Shown: positions 25,232 through 34,526, counted from the stretch's first letter. The stretch: 64,000 nt of DNA from Thermoproteota archaeon (GCA_027491785.1 JAOZGJ010000101.1:101007-165006), one strand, 5' to 3'. The notes: a model not told the origin generated them from the letters alone. Made by a program: numbers and translations.

Positions 25232-25957
25232 TTAGCTCTCTGGAAGTCCAGAAGTATAGAGAGATTTAACCATCTCAGTTACTACTCTGAGCATCTTCCT
25301 CTCTGATACATATAGGCCCTCCTCCAAATCGGCATCAGATAATAGGGCTGCTTTCTCACTTACTATAGCAAAAATTTTAGGATTACCAAACCTTACGTCT
25401 TTAGGGCCAGGTATCTCTATTCCCTCATAGGATTCATGATCGTCCACTAATAGACTTACCTTTACATTAGGGAACTTCTTAGGTAGAGCCTCCTTGTTCT
25501 TACTAGATAAGATAAGGATGAGGAACTCTCTGGAGCTATTTATCAATATCGGTACAATTTTCCCCAATAAATGTCCATTCATAGGAAGTACGATCTCACC
25601 TATCATCCATAAGCCCTCCGACATCTCCAGATAGGAGATCTTCTTTAGAATGGAAACCTTCCTTAATGTTTCTTCTATAACCTTGTCAAATAGAAGGGAA
25701 GATAGTAACTCAGGTGGTGGAGCAGAGAAACGCATTGGCCTTCTGGGATCTATGGTAACGAGATTAGCTTCAGCTAGTGAGTATAGAGCCGAATATATCT
25801 TCGTTCTAGGGATACCTGTTACTGAGCTTATTTCGCTCGCCTTCATAGGAGTTCTAGCTAAGCTTAGATATGCAAGAACATCAGATTCATAATTGGAGAA
25901 ACCCAGCTCCCTGAGAATTCTTTTCATGCCGACTAGTGTTTTGTCCTCCTTGATCAT
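25232..25957 (-). CDS. TrmB-like winged-helix transcriptional regulator
   Basis: A 241-residue protein with an N-terminal winged helix-turn-helix (residues about 10-75: LRELGFSNYESDVLAYLSLARTPMKASEISSVTGIPRTKIYSALYSL split across helices), typical of the TrmB family of archaeal sugar-responsive regulators. The C-terminal part is short and lacks an obvious sugar-binding domain, so the ligand is unknown. ATG 25957 overlaps the TRAM gene stop as TAATG. It may regulate its own small cluster. Confidence 0.78.
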   Translation of the reverse strand: MIKEDKTLVGMKRILRELGFSNYESDVLAYLSLARTPMKASEISSVTGIPRTKIYSALYSLAEANLVTIDPRRPMRFSAPPPELLSSLLFDKVIEETLRKVSILKKISYLEMSEGLWMIGEIVLPMNGHLLGKIVPILINSSREFLILILSSKNKEALPKKFPNVKVSLLVDDHESYEGIEIPGPKDVRFGNPKIFAIVSEKAALLSDADLEEGLYVSERKMLRVVTEMVKSLYTSGLPES

Positions 25958-26265
25958 TACTTAGATTCCACCATCTCAGCTATGATCTTACCCTCCATTA
26001 CCCTTCGAACTCTAGCAATCACGGTTAATCCCGGATCAGCAGCCCCTACAATGATAACAGTTCTTCCCCTATATGTCCCTTCTCCTTCCCCTCGTCTGTT
26101 AACTGATTGAACCAGTACTTCTATTATATCGCCTGGTTTTATTGAGGGTGCTCTTCCTTCAATCTTATCGAACTTTGTAACATAAAGGGTTCCTCTGGCT
26201 TTTCTTCCTAGTCTCCCTTTCCAACCCCGGGAGGAGCTACTCTCTTTTGGATTCCTTCTGGGCAT
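25957..26265 (-). CDS. TRAM-domain RNA-binding protein
   Basis: A 102-residue protein. After a basic, Ser/Arg-rich N-terminus (MPRRNPKESSSSRGWKGR) the TRAM domain runs from about residue 40 to the end (VLVQSVNRRGEGEGTYRGRTVIIVGAADPG), an OB-like RNA-binding fold. Stand-alone TRAM proteins act as RNA chaperones in archaea. ATG 26265 has GGGGAAT upstream. A TTG 12 bases earlier is part of that sequence. It heads the four-gene cluster, and a TATA-like TATTTTTAAG on the minus strand at about 26305-26314 lies upstream. Confidence 0.83.
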   Translation of the reverse strand: MPRRNPKESSSSRGWKGRLGRKARGTLYVTKFDKIEGRAPSIKPGDIIEVLVQSVNRRGEGEGTYRGRTVIIVGAADPGLTVIARVRRVMEGKIIAEMVESK

Positions 26266-26304
26266 GTTATTCCCCAACGCTTTTGTTTCATATGTATTTT
26301 CTAA

Positions 26305-26314
26305 CTTAAAAATA
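26305..26314 (-). promoter_or_regulatory. TATA-like element of the TRAM/TrmB cluster
   Basis: Minus-strand TATTTTTAAG lies about 45 bases upstream of the TRAM start. A transcription start near 26283 would leave a leader of about 18 bases holding the ribosome binding site. Confidence 0.4.
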
Positions 26315-26334
26315 CTTTTCTCTTTTCTAAAGGA

Positions 26335-27720
26335 TCAGTCTAGAACAACGAGTCCCATCACATCCATAACATTGGTCAGGGTAGGACCCGTGATTATGGT
26401 ATCTCCTAACCACGAGAAAAACGTATGGGAATCGTTATTCCTCAAGAAACTCTCTGGCTTTAGCTTCTCCTTCAGAGCTCTCTCTAGCGTGTGACCATCG
26501 CATATAGCTCCAGCTGCATCGGATACTCCGTCTATACCATCGGTTCCTATGGACCCTAGAGCCACTCCCTCAAGTCCAGAGAGTTGCCTTACTGCTCCAA
26601 GTACAAGTTCTTGATTTCTTCCCCCAATGCCTTGGCCTGTGACTGTTACTGTTGTTTCACCTCCTAAGATCACAGCTGCTGGTGGGGAGATTGGTATTGC
26701 ATCCCTCGCTATGGAAGATGCTAAACCCGCTAAGAATTTTCCAATATGTTGAGCTTCCCCTTGAACTCTAGCTCCCAGAGACAGTGTGTTATAGTCCATT
26801 GAGGTTAGAGTTCTCTCGGCAGCCTGGATCGCTCTCTTATTATTTGCAACCACTACATTAATAACTCTGTCAAATATCTCATCACCTGGCTTGGGCGTTT
26901 CGGGGATTTCCCCCCTCAAGCCATCTTTTATTGTCCTGATAACGGACTTTGGCATCCTATCTATTAGCGAATAATTTTCCAAGACGTCCCAAGCATCTTC
27001 AAAGGTTGTTTCATCTGGAGCTGTTGGTCCTGATGCTATAGAGTCTAGAGGATCACCAATTACATCGGATATTATTAAGGATACCACCGTGGCTGGATAA
27101 GCAGCTTCAGCCAACCTCCCTCCCTTTATCATAGATACATGCTTCCTGACAGAATTTATCTCCCTAATATCAGCACCACTTAGAACTAAGAGCCTATTCA
27201 TTTCCCTCAGATCCTCGAGGGTTATGCCCTTCATCGGATATTCCATAAGGGCAGATCCTCCTCCAGATATCAGAGTCAATACTAGATCCCCTTCGCTAGC
27301 CTCTTTGGCAATCCTAAGGATCTCTTTCGCGCCTGTTATGCTTCCCTCATCTGGTAGAGGATGCCCTGCCGGATTTAGTTTTATTTTAGATAGTCTAGCT
27401 ACTTTATCTGTTTTAGCTGGGACATTAACAAATCCTTCCCTTACTTTGCCTCCTAACTTATCTTCAACAGCTTTAGCCATCATACTCCCGGCTTTTCCGG
27501 CACCAATTACATATAAATCATTAAAAGATAATACTTTGATAGAGGAAGTGCCAAAGAATATTTCCTCATTGGACAATTTATTCGATACAACTTTATATGA
27601 ATCAACAGATGCTATGGCCTTATCAAAAGCCATTAAGAGAGATCTCCTCGCATCTTTGTCGACCCTTGTAGCTCCGTTATCTATTAAATCTTCCGCATTT
27701 TTTATATAAATAAAGGTCAT
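26335..27720 (-). CDS. Glycerate 2-kinase (GK-II / MOFRL family)
   Basis: A 461-residue enzyme phosphorylating D-glycerate to 2-phosphoglycerate. Motifs in order are GAGKAGSMMAKAVE, LTLISGGGSALMEYP, ISDVIGDPLDSIASGPT and, in the C-terminal MOFRL domain, GGETTVTVTGQGIGGRNQELVLGA and GTDGIDGVSDAAGA. In archaea this enzyme feeds glycerate from the non-phosphorylative or semiphosphorylative Entner-Doudoroff pathway into lower glycolysis. It overlaps the Clp1-type kinase by ATGA and is probably co-transcribed with it. Confidence 0.93.
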   Translation of the reverse strand: MTFIYIKNAEDLIDNGATRVDKDARRSLLMAFDKAIASVDSYKVVSNKLSNEEIFFGTSSIKVLSFNDLYVIGAGKAGSMMAKAVEDKLGGKVREGFVNVPAKTDKVARLSKIKLNPAGHPLPDEGSITGAKEILRIAKEASEGDLVLTLISGGGSALMEYPMKGITLEDLREMNRLLVLSGADIREINSVRKHVSMIKGGRLAEAAYPATVVSLIISDVIGDPLDSIASGPTAPDETTFEDAWDVLENYSLIDRMPKSVIRTIKDGLRGEIPETPKPGDEIFDRVINVVVANNKRAIQAAERTLTSMDYNTLSLGARVQGEAQHIGKFLAGLASSIARDAIPISPPAAVILGGETTVTVTGQGIGGRNQELVLGAVRQLSGLEGVALGSIGTDGIDGVSDAAGAICDGHTLERALKEKLKPESFLRNNDSHTFFSWLGDTIITGPTLTNVMDVMGLVVLD

Positions 27721-28946
27721 GGGTATTCCCTCCTTCTCCTACCTACTTCCTCTCCCTCTGAATTAAACCTAATATATCCAAAAGATATACCACTTACTTC
27801 TCCATTATATCTCGTCAATACCTCAATTTCTCCACTCTTAGGACTTAAGGAAGTTATGATCCCCACCCCAGCATATAACTTGCCTTTAAGGAGGCCCACA
27901 TATAGTCCATCATAATACCTTAATGGAGCAATTTTCACATCTTTTTTCAGTAGATTAGACATCATTATGCATTTTTCCCTATTTACTGGAGCTTCTGTGA
28001 GTACAATAAGCATATCAGGTGATTCTTCTACCCAGAGAACTTTAACCCCCAGTAGATCCTCCAAGAATGGCGCGTATTCACTTTTCTCTCTCCCTGTATA
28101 TATAAATGTATTTTTAAGGCAAACATTCTCCAACTTAAACCTTCTAATACGGCCATTTTGTAAATATTTCCTAACTAGGGCCTTCCTGGCGCCTATCCTG
28201 TAAGGCTGGCTCTTAATGCCATAAACGGGGGAGTCCACCCTCTTAACTTCAATTTCCTTCGGAATATTCTTAATTATATGGTCTAGGTCATGCTTTTCCC
28301 TTTCAATGGCTATTACTATGTCAGGTTCGGTGAATTCTATCTTGAAACTCTTAAGAACCCTGGCAGACCCTCCATCTACGAATCCTGTTGTATTTATGAG
28401 AATCGTGTCTGTTTTAGATTCTTTGAGAGCATCTAGAATACCTTTCATCATAGGTAGGAAATGGCCTATAGGCGTTTTGTCTCCTATAAAATACATAAAA
28501 TCTGGTTCTAATAACTTTGTATGAATTACTGGGAAATCTAAATATTTTAAAGATATAACGCCAGGTGGTCCCAAGTCTGATTGACCTATATCTGAGTTCA
28601 GCAACGTTACAGGATCACCACTGCTGGTTATCTTATTAGCTAAGTACAGTATGGATGAGCTCTTTCCCGAGTCTGTCCTCCCTAAAAACAGAGCTTTCTT
28701 CCCCACCAGATAACTAGGTAAAGATGTCCACCAGGGAGGAATTGGGTCTCTTAGCCTAGTATAATGTCCATTTACGTCTATCGTAGAGGCAACTCTTGCT
28801 GTTATTAACAGATCTACTCCCTCTAGTAAAACACTAGCTTCTTCGGCAATTTTTCCCCATACCTCAACTTCTCCAGTTACTGTACTAAATGAAGCTGGAG
28901 ATCTCAGTATAATGCCTTCTCCCTTTGAGAGGGTAATCCTATCCAT
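27717..28946 (-). CDS. Clp1/Grc3-type polynucleotide 5'-hydroxyl kinase
   Basis: A 409-residue P-loop RNA/DNA kinase. An N-terminal beta domain (residues about 1-80) precedes Walker A LGRTDSGKSSSIL (about residues 88-100). This is followed by the family motif NSDIGQSDLGPPG and the lid-like TTGFVDGGSARVLK. The C-terminal third is a further beta-rich domain. It transfers phosphate to 5'-OH ends of RNA, a step in tRNA intron and RNA end processing. The intron-containing tRNA-Met nearby is a possible general substrate class. Start ATG 28946. Confidence 0.87.
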   Translation of the reverse strand: MDRITLSKGEGIILRSPASFSTVTGEVEVWGKIAEEASVLLEGVDLLITARVASTIDVNGHYTRLRDPIPPWWTSLPSYLVGKKALFLGRTDSGKSSSILYLANKITSSGDPVTLLNSDIGQSDLGPPGVISLKYLDFPVIHTKLLEPDFMYFIGDKTPIGHFLPMMKGILDALKESKTDTILINTTGFVDGGSARVLKSFKIEFTEPDIVIAIEREKHDLDHIIKNIPKEIEVKRVDSPVYGIKSQPYRIGARKALVRKYLQNGRIRRFKLENVCLKNTFIYTGREKSEYAPFLEDLLGVKVLWVEESPDMLIVLTEAPVNREKCIMMSNLLKKDVKIAPLRYYDGLYVGLLKGKLYAGVGIITSLSPKSGEIEVLTRYNGEVSGISFGYIRFNSEGEEVGRRRREYP

Positions 28947-29093
28947 TTATGGATTCAGTAAGCTGATCTTTTTAAGAATCACTAGGTTATCACATCGGCA
29001 GATCCTAACTGATTATTTACCTATCTATTCCATTCAACCCTCTGAGGGAGTGATTTCTTATATGTATTTTTCCACTTTAGACAGGCGGACAAG

Positions 29094-29834
29094 ATGATCG
29101 ATGTAGTTATAAAAATAGGCTGTTGTGGTTTTCAGACATCTAAAAGTAAGTATTTTGAGAATCTCAGGTTAGTAGAAGTCCAGAAGACTTTCTATAGACC
29201 ACCTAGGCTTAGTACATTAGATAGATGGAGAAAAGAGGCACCTGAGAATTTCGAATTTACGGTAAAAGCCTGGATGGCCTTAACCCACGATCCTAAGAGC
29301 AGGATATGGGATAAGACTGGTTTACCGCGGGAGGAGGGATATGGCTTACTAAAACCAACAACGAAGAACTTTTATATATGGGAGGAGTTTAAGGAAGCAG
29401 CTAAAAGATTAGATGCTAAAATTATAGTATTCCAGAGCCCTCCCTCTTTTAAAGCCACAAAGGAGAACGTAAGTAATGTTGATCGCTTTTTCTCCTCTAT
29501 AAAGGGAGAGTTTGAAATAGTATGGGAAGTTAGAGATGAAAGTTGGTTCTCTAGTGAAGAGTTTCCTCTTATTTTAGAGAAACACGAGATATCTCACGTT
29601 GTTGATCCATTTTACGAGACTCCAGTTTATGGTGAGATCAGGTATTATAGATTGCATGGAAGTAGAAAGGGCAAGAAAATATTATATTCATATAAATATA
29701 CCAAGAGAGATCTCTCTAATTTAATTAATCTGATAAAAAAGTTTCTATTAAAGGAGAACTATGTTCTCTTCAATAATTCCTATTATAGTTTTGAGAATGC
29801 CCTACAGTTAAAGGAAATGATTCAATCTAGGTAG
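29094..29834 (+). CDS. DUF72 family protein
   Basis: A 246-residue TIM-barrel-like protein of the DUF72 family. Typical blocks are IKIGCCGFQTSKSKYFENLRLVEVQ at the N-terminus, TFYRPPRLSTLDRWRKEAPENFEFTVKAW, FEIVWEVRDESWF and RYYRLHG. The biochemical function is unknown. An AT-rich TATA-like TTATATGTATTTT at about 29056-29068 predicts a near-leaderless transcript. It overlaps the convergent crenactin gene by 13 bases. Confidence 0.88.
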   Translation: MIDVVIKIGCCGFQTSKSKYFENLRLVEVQKTFYRPPRLSTLDRWRKEAPENFEFTVKAWMALTHDPKSRIWDKTGLPREEGYGLLKPTTKNFYIWEEFKEAAKRLDAKIIVFQSPPSFKATKENVSNVDRFFSSIKGEFEIVWEVRDESWFSSEEFPLILEKHEISHVVDPFYETPVYGEIRYYRLHGSRKGKKILYSYKYTKRDLSNLINLIKKFLLKENYVLFNNSYYSFENALQLKEMIQSR

Positions 29835-31105
29835 TACCACCCTTCCATCTTACGCCAATCCCAAGTGATGCCTTCTCCTATGGCCATACCATATACTATG
29901 GTCCCTCTCCAAACGCTGAATTGGGGATCTGAAACCATTTTAGGTCGAGTTTCTAAACCTATCGATTTCATCATTAGCCTCAATTTGGTAGAAGAATCCG
30001 TTGCTATCCCTTCAAGGCCCTTAGGTACAGTCCAGTTAAAGGCCCCTCCAGACAGTATAATGTTTCTTGATATGGAAGACTGCAGCTCTACAGGGGTTTT
30101 AGAGATAGATAGTTTAATCGCCTCTGCTAGACTGGTATCACCGGGAACTATCTCCCCTCCGACTAGTGTATCCTTTGGTGGTGTGAATCCTCTAGAATAA
30201 TAGCTCTCAAATATTTCATGACTTGGATTAAAGAAGAATTCTCCTATCAGGAATCTCTGCCAAACCTTTTCTCCCATATCTATTTCAACGGTAGTACCGG
30301 GTATCCTGAATACTGATTGAAGAGCACTTGGATGCTCTTTAGCCCAATTAACAGCCTTCTCCAAGTCTATAGGAAGTAGCCCTACGGACTCCTTAAATAT
30401 CCTAACGAATTTCTCCTCTCTAGCGAGATCAGGATATCCTATATCCCTCAAAATTTGAGCAGCAATTCTATCAGAGTCGCTTCCACCTCTATTTAGTGGT
30501 ATTAGTGCGGCTTTTATAACATCCCTGCTTATCGGCGTTATTTGGGTATTCCCATGCCCTGCTTCAACAACAACGCATGTGATGGCCTTCTCAGATATTG
30601 CAACTGCAAGGGGCTGAGGTATTATAGTAATAGCTCTTACTAGGCTTTTCCCTTCTTCTTGGTGTACTTCCCTATGTATTTCGAAGAGTTTCTCGTACAT
30701 GTAAGTAGGCGCCTGGGCGGCTAGTGCGGCCACTACATAAAACCCATTGAAGGGAACTCCTGTTGTATCTGTTCCTCCAGGATAATACTTGAGGAGTCCG
30801 TATCTTACAAGCTCCTTTATGACCTTCCATCCTCTTTCATCGTTCCTATCCACTATTCCATTCCTCATAGGGTAATAAAGCCTAGAAAGGTCAGCCCTTG
30901 ACTCTAGATACTCTGAAACATCGTTCCCTACTACAACCTCCTTAGCCTCAACTCCTCTTATCTCAGCAGAGATCTTTGAGACTTTAGGAAAGTAGCCTCT
31001 ATTTTCAGTCATATCCGGCCCTGTTTTCATTAACCACCAAGGGCCAAACTTATAATAAGATGTGCCGAAATCGGATCCAAAGACCGGTTTACTCGTGACC
31101 GACAA
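29822..31105 (-). CDS. Crenactin-type archaeal actin
   Basis: A 427-residue actin-fold ATPase. Phosphate loop 1 is GSDFGTSYYKFG (about residues 9-20), phosphate loop 2 VVEAGHGNTQITPI near residue 180, and the adenosine motif is NIILSGGAF near residue 350, followed by QFSVWRGTIVYG. Length and these motifs match crenactin rather than MreB or ParM. Crenactin forms helical filaments in Thermoproteales and korarchaea and is thought to act in cell shape. None of the arcadin genes usually linked to it in Thermoproteales is present here. TTG 31105 lies inside the end of the upstream MGMT gene. Confidence 0.88.
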   Translation of the reverse strand: MSVTSKPVFGSDFGTSYYKFGPWWLMKTGPDMTENRGYFPKVSKISAEIRGVEAKEVVVGNDVSEYLESRADLSRLYYPMRNGIVDRNDERGWKVIKELVRYGLLKYYPGGTDTTGVPFNGFYVVAALAAQAPTYMYEKLFEIHREVHQEEGKSLVRAITIIPQPLAVAISEKAITCVVVEAGHGNTQITPISRDVIKAALIPLNRGGSDSDRIAAQILRDIGYPDLAREEKFVRIFKESVGLLPIDLEKAVNWAKEHPSALQSVFRIPGTTVEIDMGEKVWQRFLIGEFFFNPSHEIFESYYSRGFTPPKDTLVGGEIVPGDTSLAEAIKLSISKTPVELQSSISRNIILSGGAFNWTVPKGLEGIATDSSTKLRLMMKSIGLETRPKMVSDPQFSVWRGTIVYGMAIGEGITWDWRKMEGWYYLD

Positions 31106-31724
31106 TCTTTAGCACCTTCCTAAGTTTTATTAGATCTTCTGCCTTTATTATTTCTGCAGGATCTACCTTCCCCGTATAGTAATCTACCTTAACACCTTCA
31201 GCTATTAGAAGAGATGCCTTTATTATAGAACCGTAGCTATAGCCACCTATCTTCAGGTCGCTCCTTATCACCCTATGGCAAGGTATTATGAGAGGGAAAG
31301 GGTTCTTCGATGCGTAAGTTCCAGCGGCCCTCGGGGAGGTCCCTAGAGCTCTGGCTAATTCTCTATAGGTTGTAACTTTACCTCTAGGGATGGATTTCAT
31401 TAATAGTAGGGCATTCCAAAACTTTTCTCTGGGATGAGGGGCCAGTTTCACATCATATGAGTCGGGATCTAGTCCTAAGAAAAGCCTATCAACGTAGCGA
31501 GCTATATCAGTAGCTATCGGTATGTGATACTCTGAGATGAGTTCTATAGAGCTACCCCAAGTAGAATAGCAGGTGGCCCTCAAATCCGCTTCAGCGTCTC
31601 TTTTTGATGATAACGGTATTGTATTGCAGTATAATTCTCTTCCATTCAGTCCTATGCCTATATATCTTCCATCTATCTCTTCGATGACGTATCTAATCAC
31701 TTCACTGGCCACCTGCACCACCAT
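31089..31724 (-). CDS. ogt: Methylated-DNA--protein-cysteine methyltransferase
   Basis: A 211-residue DNA repair protein that removes O6-alkyl groups from guanine by self-alkylation. The reactive cysteine is in LIIPCHRVIRSD, preceded by IPRGKVTTYRELARALGTSPRAAGTYASKNP, the helix-turn-helix DNA-binding region. The N-terminal 95 residues are the less conserved alpha/beta domain. ATG 31724 is about 24 bases from the centre of the AT element shared with rtcA. It is followed on the same strand by crenactin with a 17-base overlap. Confidence 0.92.
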   Translation of the reverse strand: MVVQVASEVIRYVIEEIDGRYIGIGLNGRELYCNTIPLSSKRDAEADLRATCYSTWGSSIELISEYHIPIATDIARYVDRLFLGLDPDSYDVKLAPHPREKFWNALLLMKSIPRGKVTTYRELARALGTSPRAAGTYASKNPFPLIIPCHRVIRSDLKIGGYSYGSIIKASLLIAEGVKVDYYTGKVDPAEIIKAEDLIKLRKVLKIVGHE

Positions 31725-31742
31725 GTTAATGGGTTAGGTGCG

Positions 31743-31752
31743 CTATTTAAAG
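31743..31752. promoter_or_regulatory. AT element shared by divergent ogt and rtcA
   Basis: CTATTTAAAG contains the self-complementary TTTAAA core. Its centre lies about 24 bases from the ogt ATG and 29 from the rtcA ATG, the distance expected for TATA elements of leaderless genes in both directions. Confidence 0.5.
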
Positions 31753-31776
31753 GGGAATATAGCCCCCTTTACCCGT

Positions 31777-32817
31777 ATGGAACTAGTTAGAATAGATGGA
31801 AGTTATGGAGAAGGTGGAGGATCTATCCTGAGATATGCTCTATCCCTCTCCGCGATAACGCTGAAACCTGTAGAGGTATTCAATATAAGAGCGAGGAGAG
31901 ATAGACCCGGGCTAAGACCACAACATTTGAATGCTGTGAGGGCTTTAGCTAAGCTAGTCGGTGCTCATGTTGAGGGTGATCAGATAGGCTCCAAAAGAGT
32001 GATTTTCATCCCTCGACATAGGAGATCTGGGAAATTTGAAGTAAATATAGGTACCGCAGGAAGCATAAGTTTGATAGTACAGGCCCTTTTACCCGCCAGC
32101 ATCAATTCAGGTGGAGAAGTGAGTTTCTTGATCAGAGGGGGAACAGATGTACCTATGGCTCCTCCTATAGACTACATGAAGGAAGTGTTCCTGAGAAATA
32201 TAGCTCTCATGGGAGCCAAAGTAGAGATGAATATCTATAGAAGGGGCCATTATCCAAAAGGAGGAGGGATAGTTGAGATGAGGGTAACTCCCTCTAGATT
32301 AAATCGTTTAGTCAAGATTAGACGAGATGAGGTCCAAAAAGTCAAGGGAAGGGCTCATGCTGTTAAGCTTCCTAAGCATGTAGTTAGTAGAATGGCCAGA
32401 TCGGCATCTAAGGTCCTCGCAGAAAGGGGATTTTTAGTTGATATAGAGGAAGAATGGTCAGAAAACTCTCATCTAGGACCTGGAGCAGGAATAGTCTTAT
32501 GGACTGAGAGTTCTCCAGTTATAGGTTCTGATGATCTTGGAAAGAGGGGAAAACCTAGCGAAGAAGTTGGTAAAAATGCTGCTCTTAAGCTGCTTATGGA
32601 GCTAGATACTGGAATGGCTCTAGACGAGCATTCAGGAGATATGATAATACCCTACTTGGCTATGGCTTCTGGAAGATCTAGAGTAGGCATATCGAGGCTT
32701 ACCTTGCATGCTGAAAGTAATATATGGTTAGTGGAGAAATTTCTACCGGTTAAGTTTAAGGTGGAGGGTGGACTTGGTAAGCCCTCTATAGTGGAAGTAG
32801 AAGGTGCAGGTGTCTGA
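31777..32817 (+). CDS. rtcA: RNA 3'-terminal phosphate cyclase
   Basis: A 346-residue enzyme converting RNA 3'-phosphate to 2',3'-cyclic phosphate with ATP. It begins MELVRIDGSYGEGGGSILRYALSL, the family N-terminus, with RDRPGLRPQHLNAVRAL and the catalytic-region DEHSGDMIIPYLAMASG near residue 285. I chose ATG 31777 over TTG/ATG-like codons at 31738 because the family starts at this methionine and the TATA spacing fits. It is followed by the RPA gene with a 2-base gap. Confidence 0.93.
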   Translation: MELVRIDGSYGEGGGSILRYALSLSAITLKPVEVFNIRARRDRPGLRPQHLNAVRALAKLVGAHVEGDQIGSKRVIFIPRHRRSGKFEVNIGTAGSISLIVQALLPASINSGGEVSFLIRGGTDVPMAPPIDYMKEVFLRNIALMGAKVEMNIYRRGHYPKGGGIVEMRVTPSRLNRLVKIRRDEVQKVKGRAHAVKLPKHVVSRMARSASKVLAERGFLVDIEEEWSENSHLGPGAGIVLWTESSPVIGSDDLGKRGKPSEEVGKNAALKLLMELDTGMALDEHSGDMIIPYLAMASGRSRVGISRLTLHAESNIWLVEKFLPVKFKVEGGLGKPSIVEVEGAGV

Positions 32818-32819
32818 TA

Positions 32820-34526
32820 TTGGAGTATAGCGAGGAATTCATGAGAAAAGTAGAACTTGTAGCATCCAAAGCAGGCTTAAGTATAGAAGAGGTTCTTCAG
32901 AGGATAGAGCAGTATGTCCAGGAGATGAAGGGATTAGTAAAGCCTGATGGTGCTCTTTCCTTGGTAGCTAATGAGCTGGGTATTAGCTTATCTCTCTCAA
33001 GCGAGACACCTTCTCAGCTAGTGATAAAAATAAGTAGGTTAGTGCCTGGTATGAGGAAGGCTACTGTCCAAGGGAAGATCGTGAGGATGTACGGCGTTTT
33101 AGAGTATGTCAATAGAAGTGGAGAACTTTCTGAAAGAGTTGAATTCAAGTTAGCTGACGAGACAGGACTGATAGATGTTATTGCTTGGTCCAAAAGCGTA
33201 GTTGAAATGGTTAGGAGAGGAGAGCTCAAAGAAGGAGTTGTTATAAGGGTAAGTAACGCGAGAGTGTCGGAGAGATTTGGAAAGATCACGCTTCATTTGG
33301 ACTCCAGCTCAGATATAGAGATACTTGCATCTGGTTACGAAGACATAAAGGTTTTAGAGAGAAAACCCTTGAAAATTAGTGAAATTTATGATAAGGAGGG
33401 ACAGGAAATAGATTTCAGGGGAACTATTCTAAGCATTTTTCCGGTATCAGAGTTCACGAGAGAAGATGGAAGTATAGGTAAGAGAAGTTCTTTGCTAGTA
33501 GAAGATGAGGAAGGAGATACCATAAGAGTAGTTTTATGGGGAAATAAAGCTAAAATGTCCGACGAATTGACTGAAGGATCTATTATTCTATTCGAAAATA
33601 TTAGGGTAGTTGTCAGAGAAGAATCAGTGGAGCTTCACAGCACTCCTCATACAAAACTCAGGATAATAAAGGAGGGTAAGGGAGAAAAAAGGGAAATAGA
33701 AGCCAATGTTTTGTATAAATTCCCCATAGAGGAGATAGGAATAGCCAAAAAGAAGGTATTCTTAGATCTCTTAGTGGAGATCGATGGAGAACTTGATATA
33801 CTTAGGATCTGGGACGATTGGGTGAACCTCCTTAAGGAAGAGAAGCCCCCGTTCAAGATCAAAATAGGCCCCATATACAGGGGGGAGGATGGCATTCTCT
33901 CACTTAGTAAGTCAGGCGAAGTGGAGGTTCTGGGGAGGATAGGGGAAGAAGTATCACTCAATCCTAATATTGGAAAACTAGCTAAGAAGGTAAAATATAG
34001 AAGAATGTGGATAGGAGAATCGTCAGATGGTTTAAGAGAGTTCAGAGGTACTATAACATATCTTTCTGAATTAGCGAAGGTGTCTTTTTATTGCCCTAAA
34101 TGTGGATCACGTGTTAAATCCGAGTATGGGCATTTTTATTGCCCTAAATGTGGAGAGATTGAGGATGCCATTCCTCTCCTATATTTAAGCTTTATTTTGG
34201 ATGATGGAACCGGAGTAGCTAGAGTTATAGCATTTAGGGAGAAAGCTGAGTCTATTTTAGGAATGACAACGGATGATGTCATTAGGAGATCGAATGAGTT
34301 GGGAGAGGCAACCTATTCCATTCCCACAGAGCATGTGATCCCTAATTTAATGGGGAAGGAAGTTATAGTTAGGGGGAGAGCTACTTATCTAGAAAGCGGT
34401 ATAGTAAAGCTAATTCTCGATGATATTGAGGATGTTATCCCTGAACAAGAAGCTAGAGAGTTATTAAGGGAGATAAGAGAATCGTGGCTCTCAGGAAGTG
34501 GGAAGTTTGAGGATAATAATGGATGA
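32820..34526 (+). CDS. RPA-like single-stranded DNA-binding protein, OB folds plus zinc finger
   Basis: A 568-residue protein with a helical N-terminus, at least three OB-fold segments (about 75-170, 185-280 and 400-530), and a zinc ribbon YCPKCGS...FYCPKCGE at about residues 423-446 inside the last OB region. This architecture matches archaeal replication protein A, which binds ssDNA in replication and repair. The start is TTG 32820. It overlaps the XPF nuclease gene by 29 bases, suggesting joint expression of repair functions. Confidence 0.86.
   Translation: MEYSEEFMRKVELVASKAGLSIEEVLQRIEQYVQEMKGLVKPDGALSLVANELGISLSLSSETPSQLVIKISRLVPGMRKATVQGKIVRMYGVLEYVNRSGELSERVEFKLADETGLIDVIAWSKSVVEMVRRGELKEGVVIRVSNARVSERFGKITLHLDSSSDIEILASGYEDIKVLERKPLKISEIYDKEGQEIDFRGTILSIFPVSEFTREDGSIGKRSSLLVEDEEGDTIRVVLWGNKAKMSDELTEGSIILFENIRVVVREESVELHSTPHTKLRIIKEGKGEKREIEANVLYKFPIEEIGIAKKKVFLDLLVEIDGELDILRIWDDWVNLLKEEKPPFKIKIGPIYRGEDGILSLSKSGEVEVLGRIGEEVSLNPNIGKLAKKVKYRRMWIGESSDGLREFRGTITYLSELAKVSFYCPKCGSRVKSEYGHFYCPKCGEIEDAIPLLYLSFILDDGTGVARVIAFREKAESILGMTTDDVIRRSNELGEATYSIPTEHVIPNLMGKEVIVRGRATYLESGIVKLILDDIEDVIPEQEARELLREIRESWLSGSGKFEDNNG

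Noticed and set aside
28912-29097. 61-residue plus-strand frame before DUF72
   Set aside because: It starts inside the Clp1 gene, has no ribosome binding site and no family resemblance; the region is an intergenic promoter.
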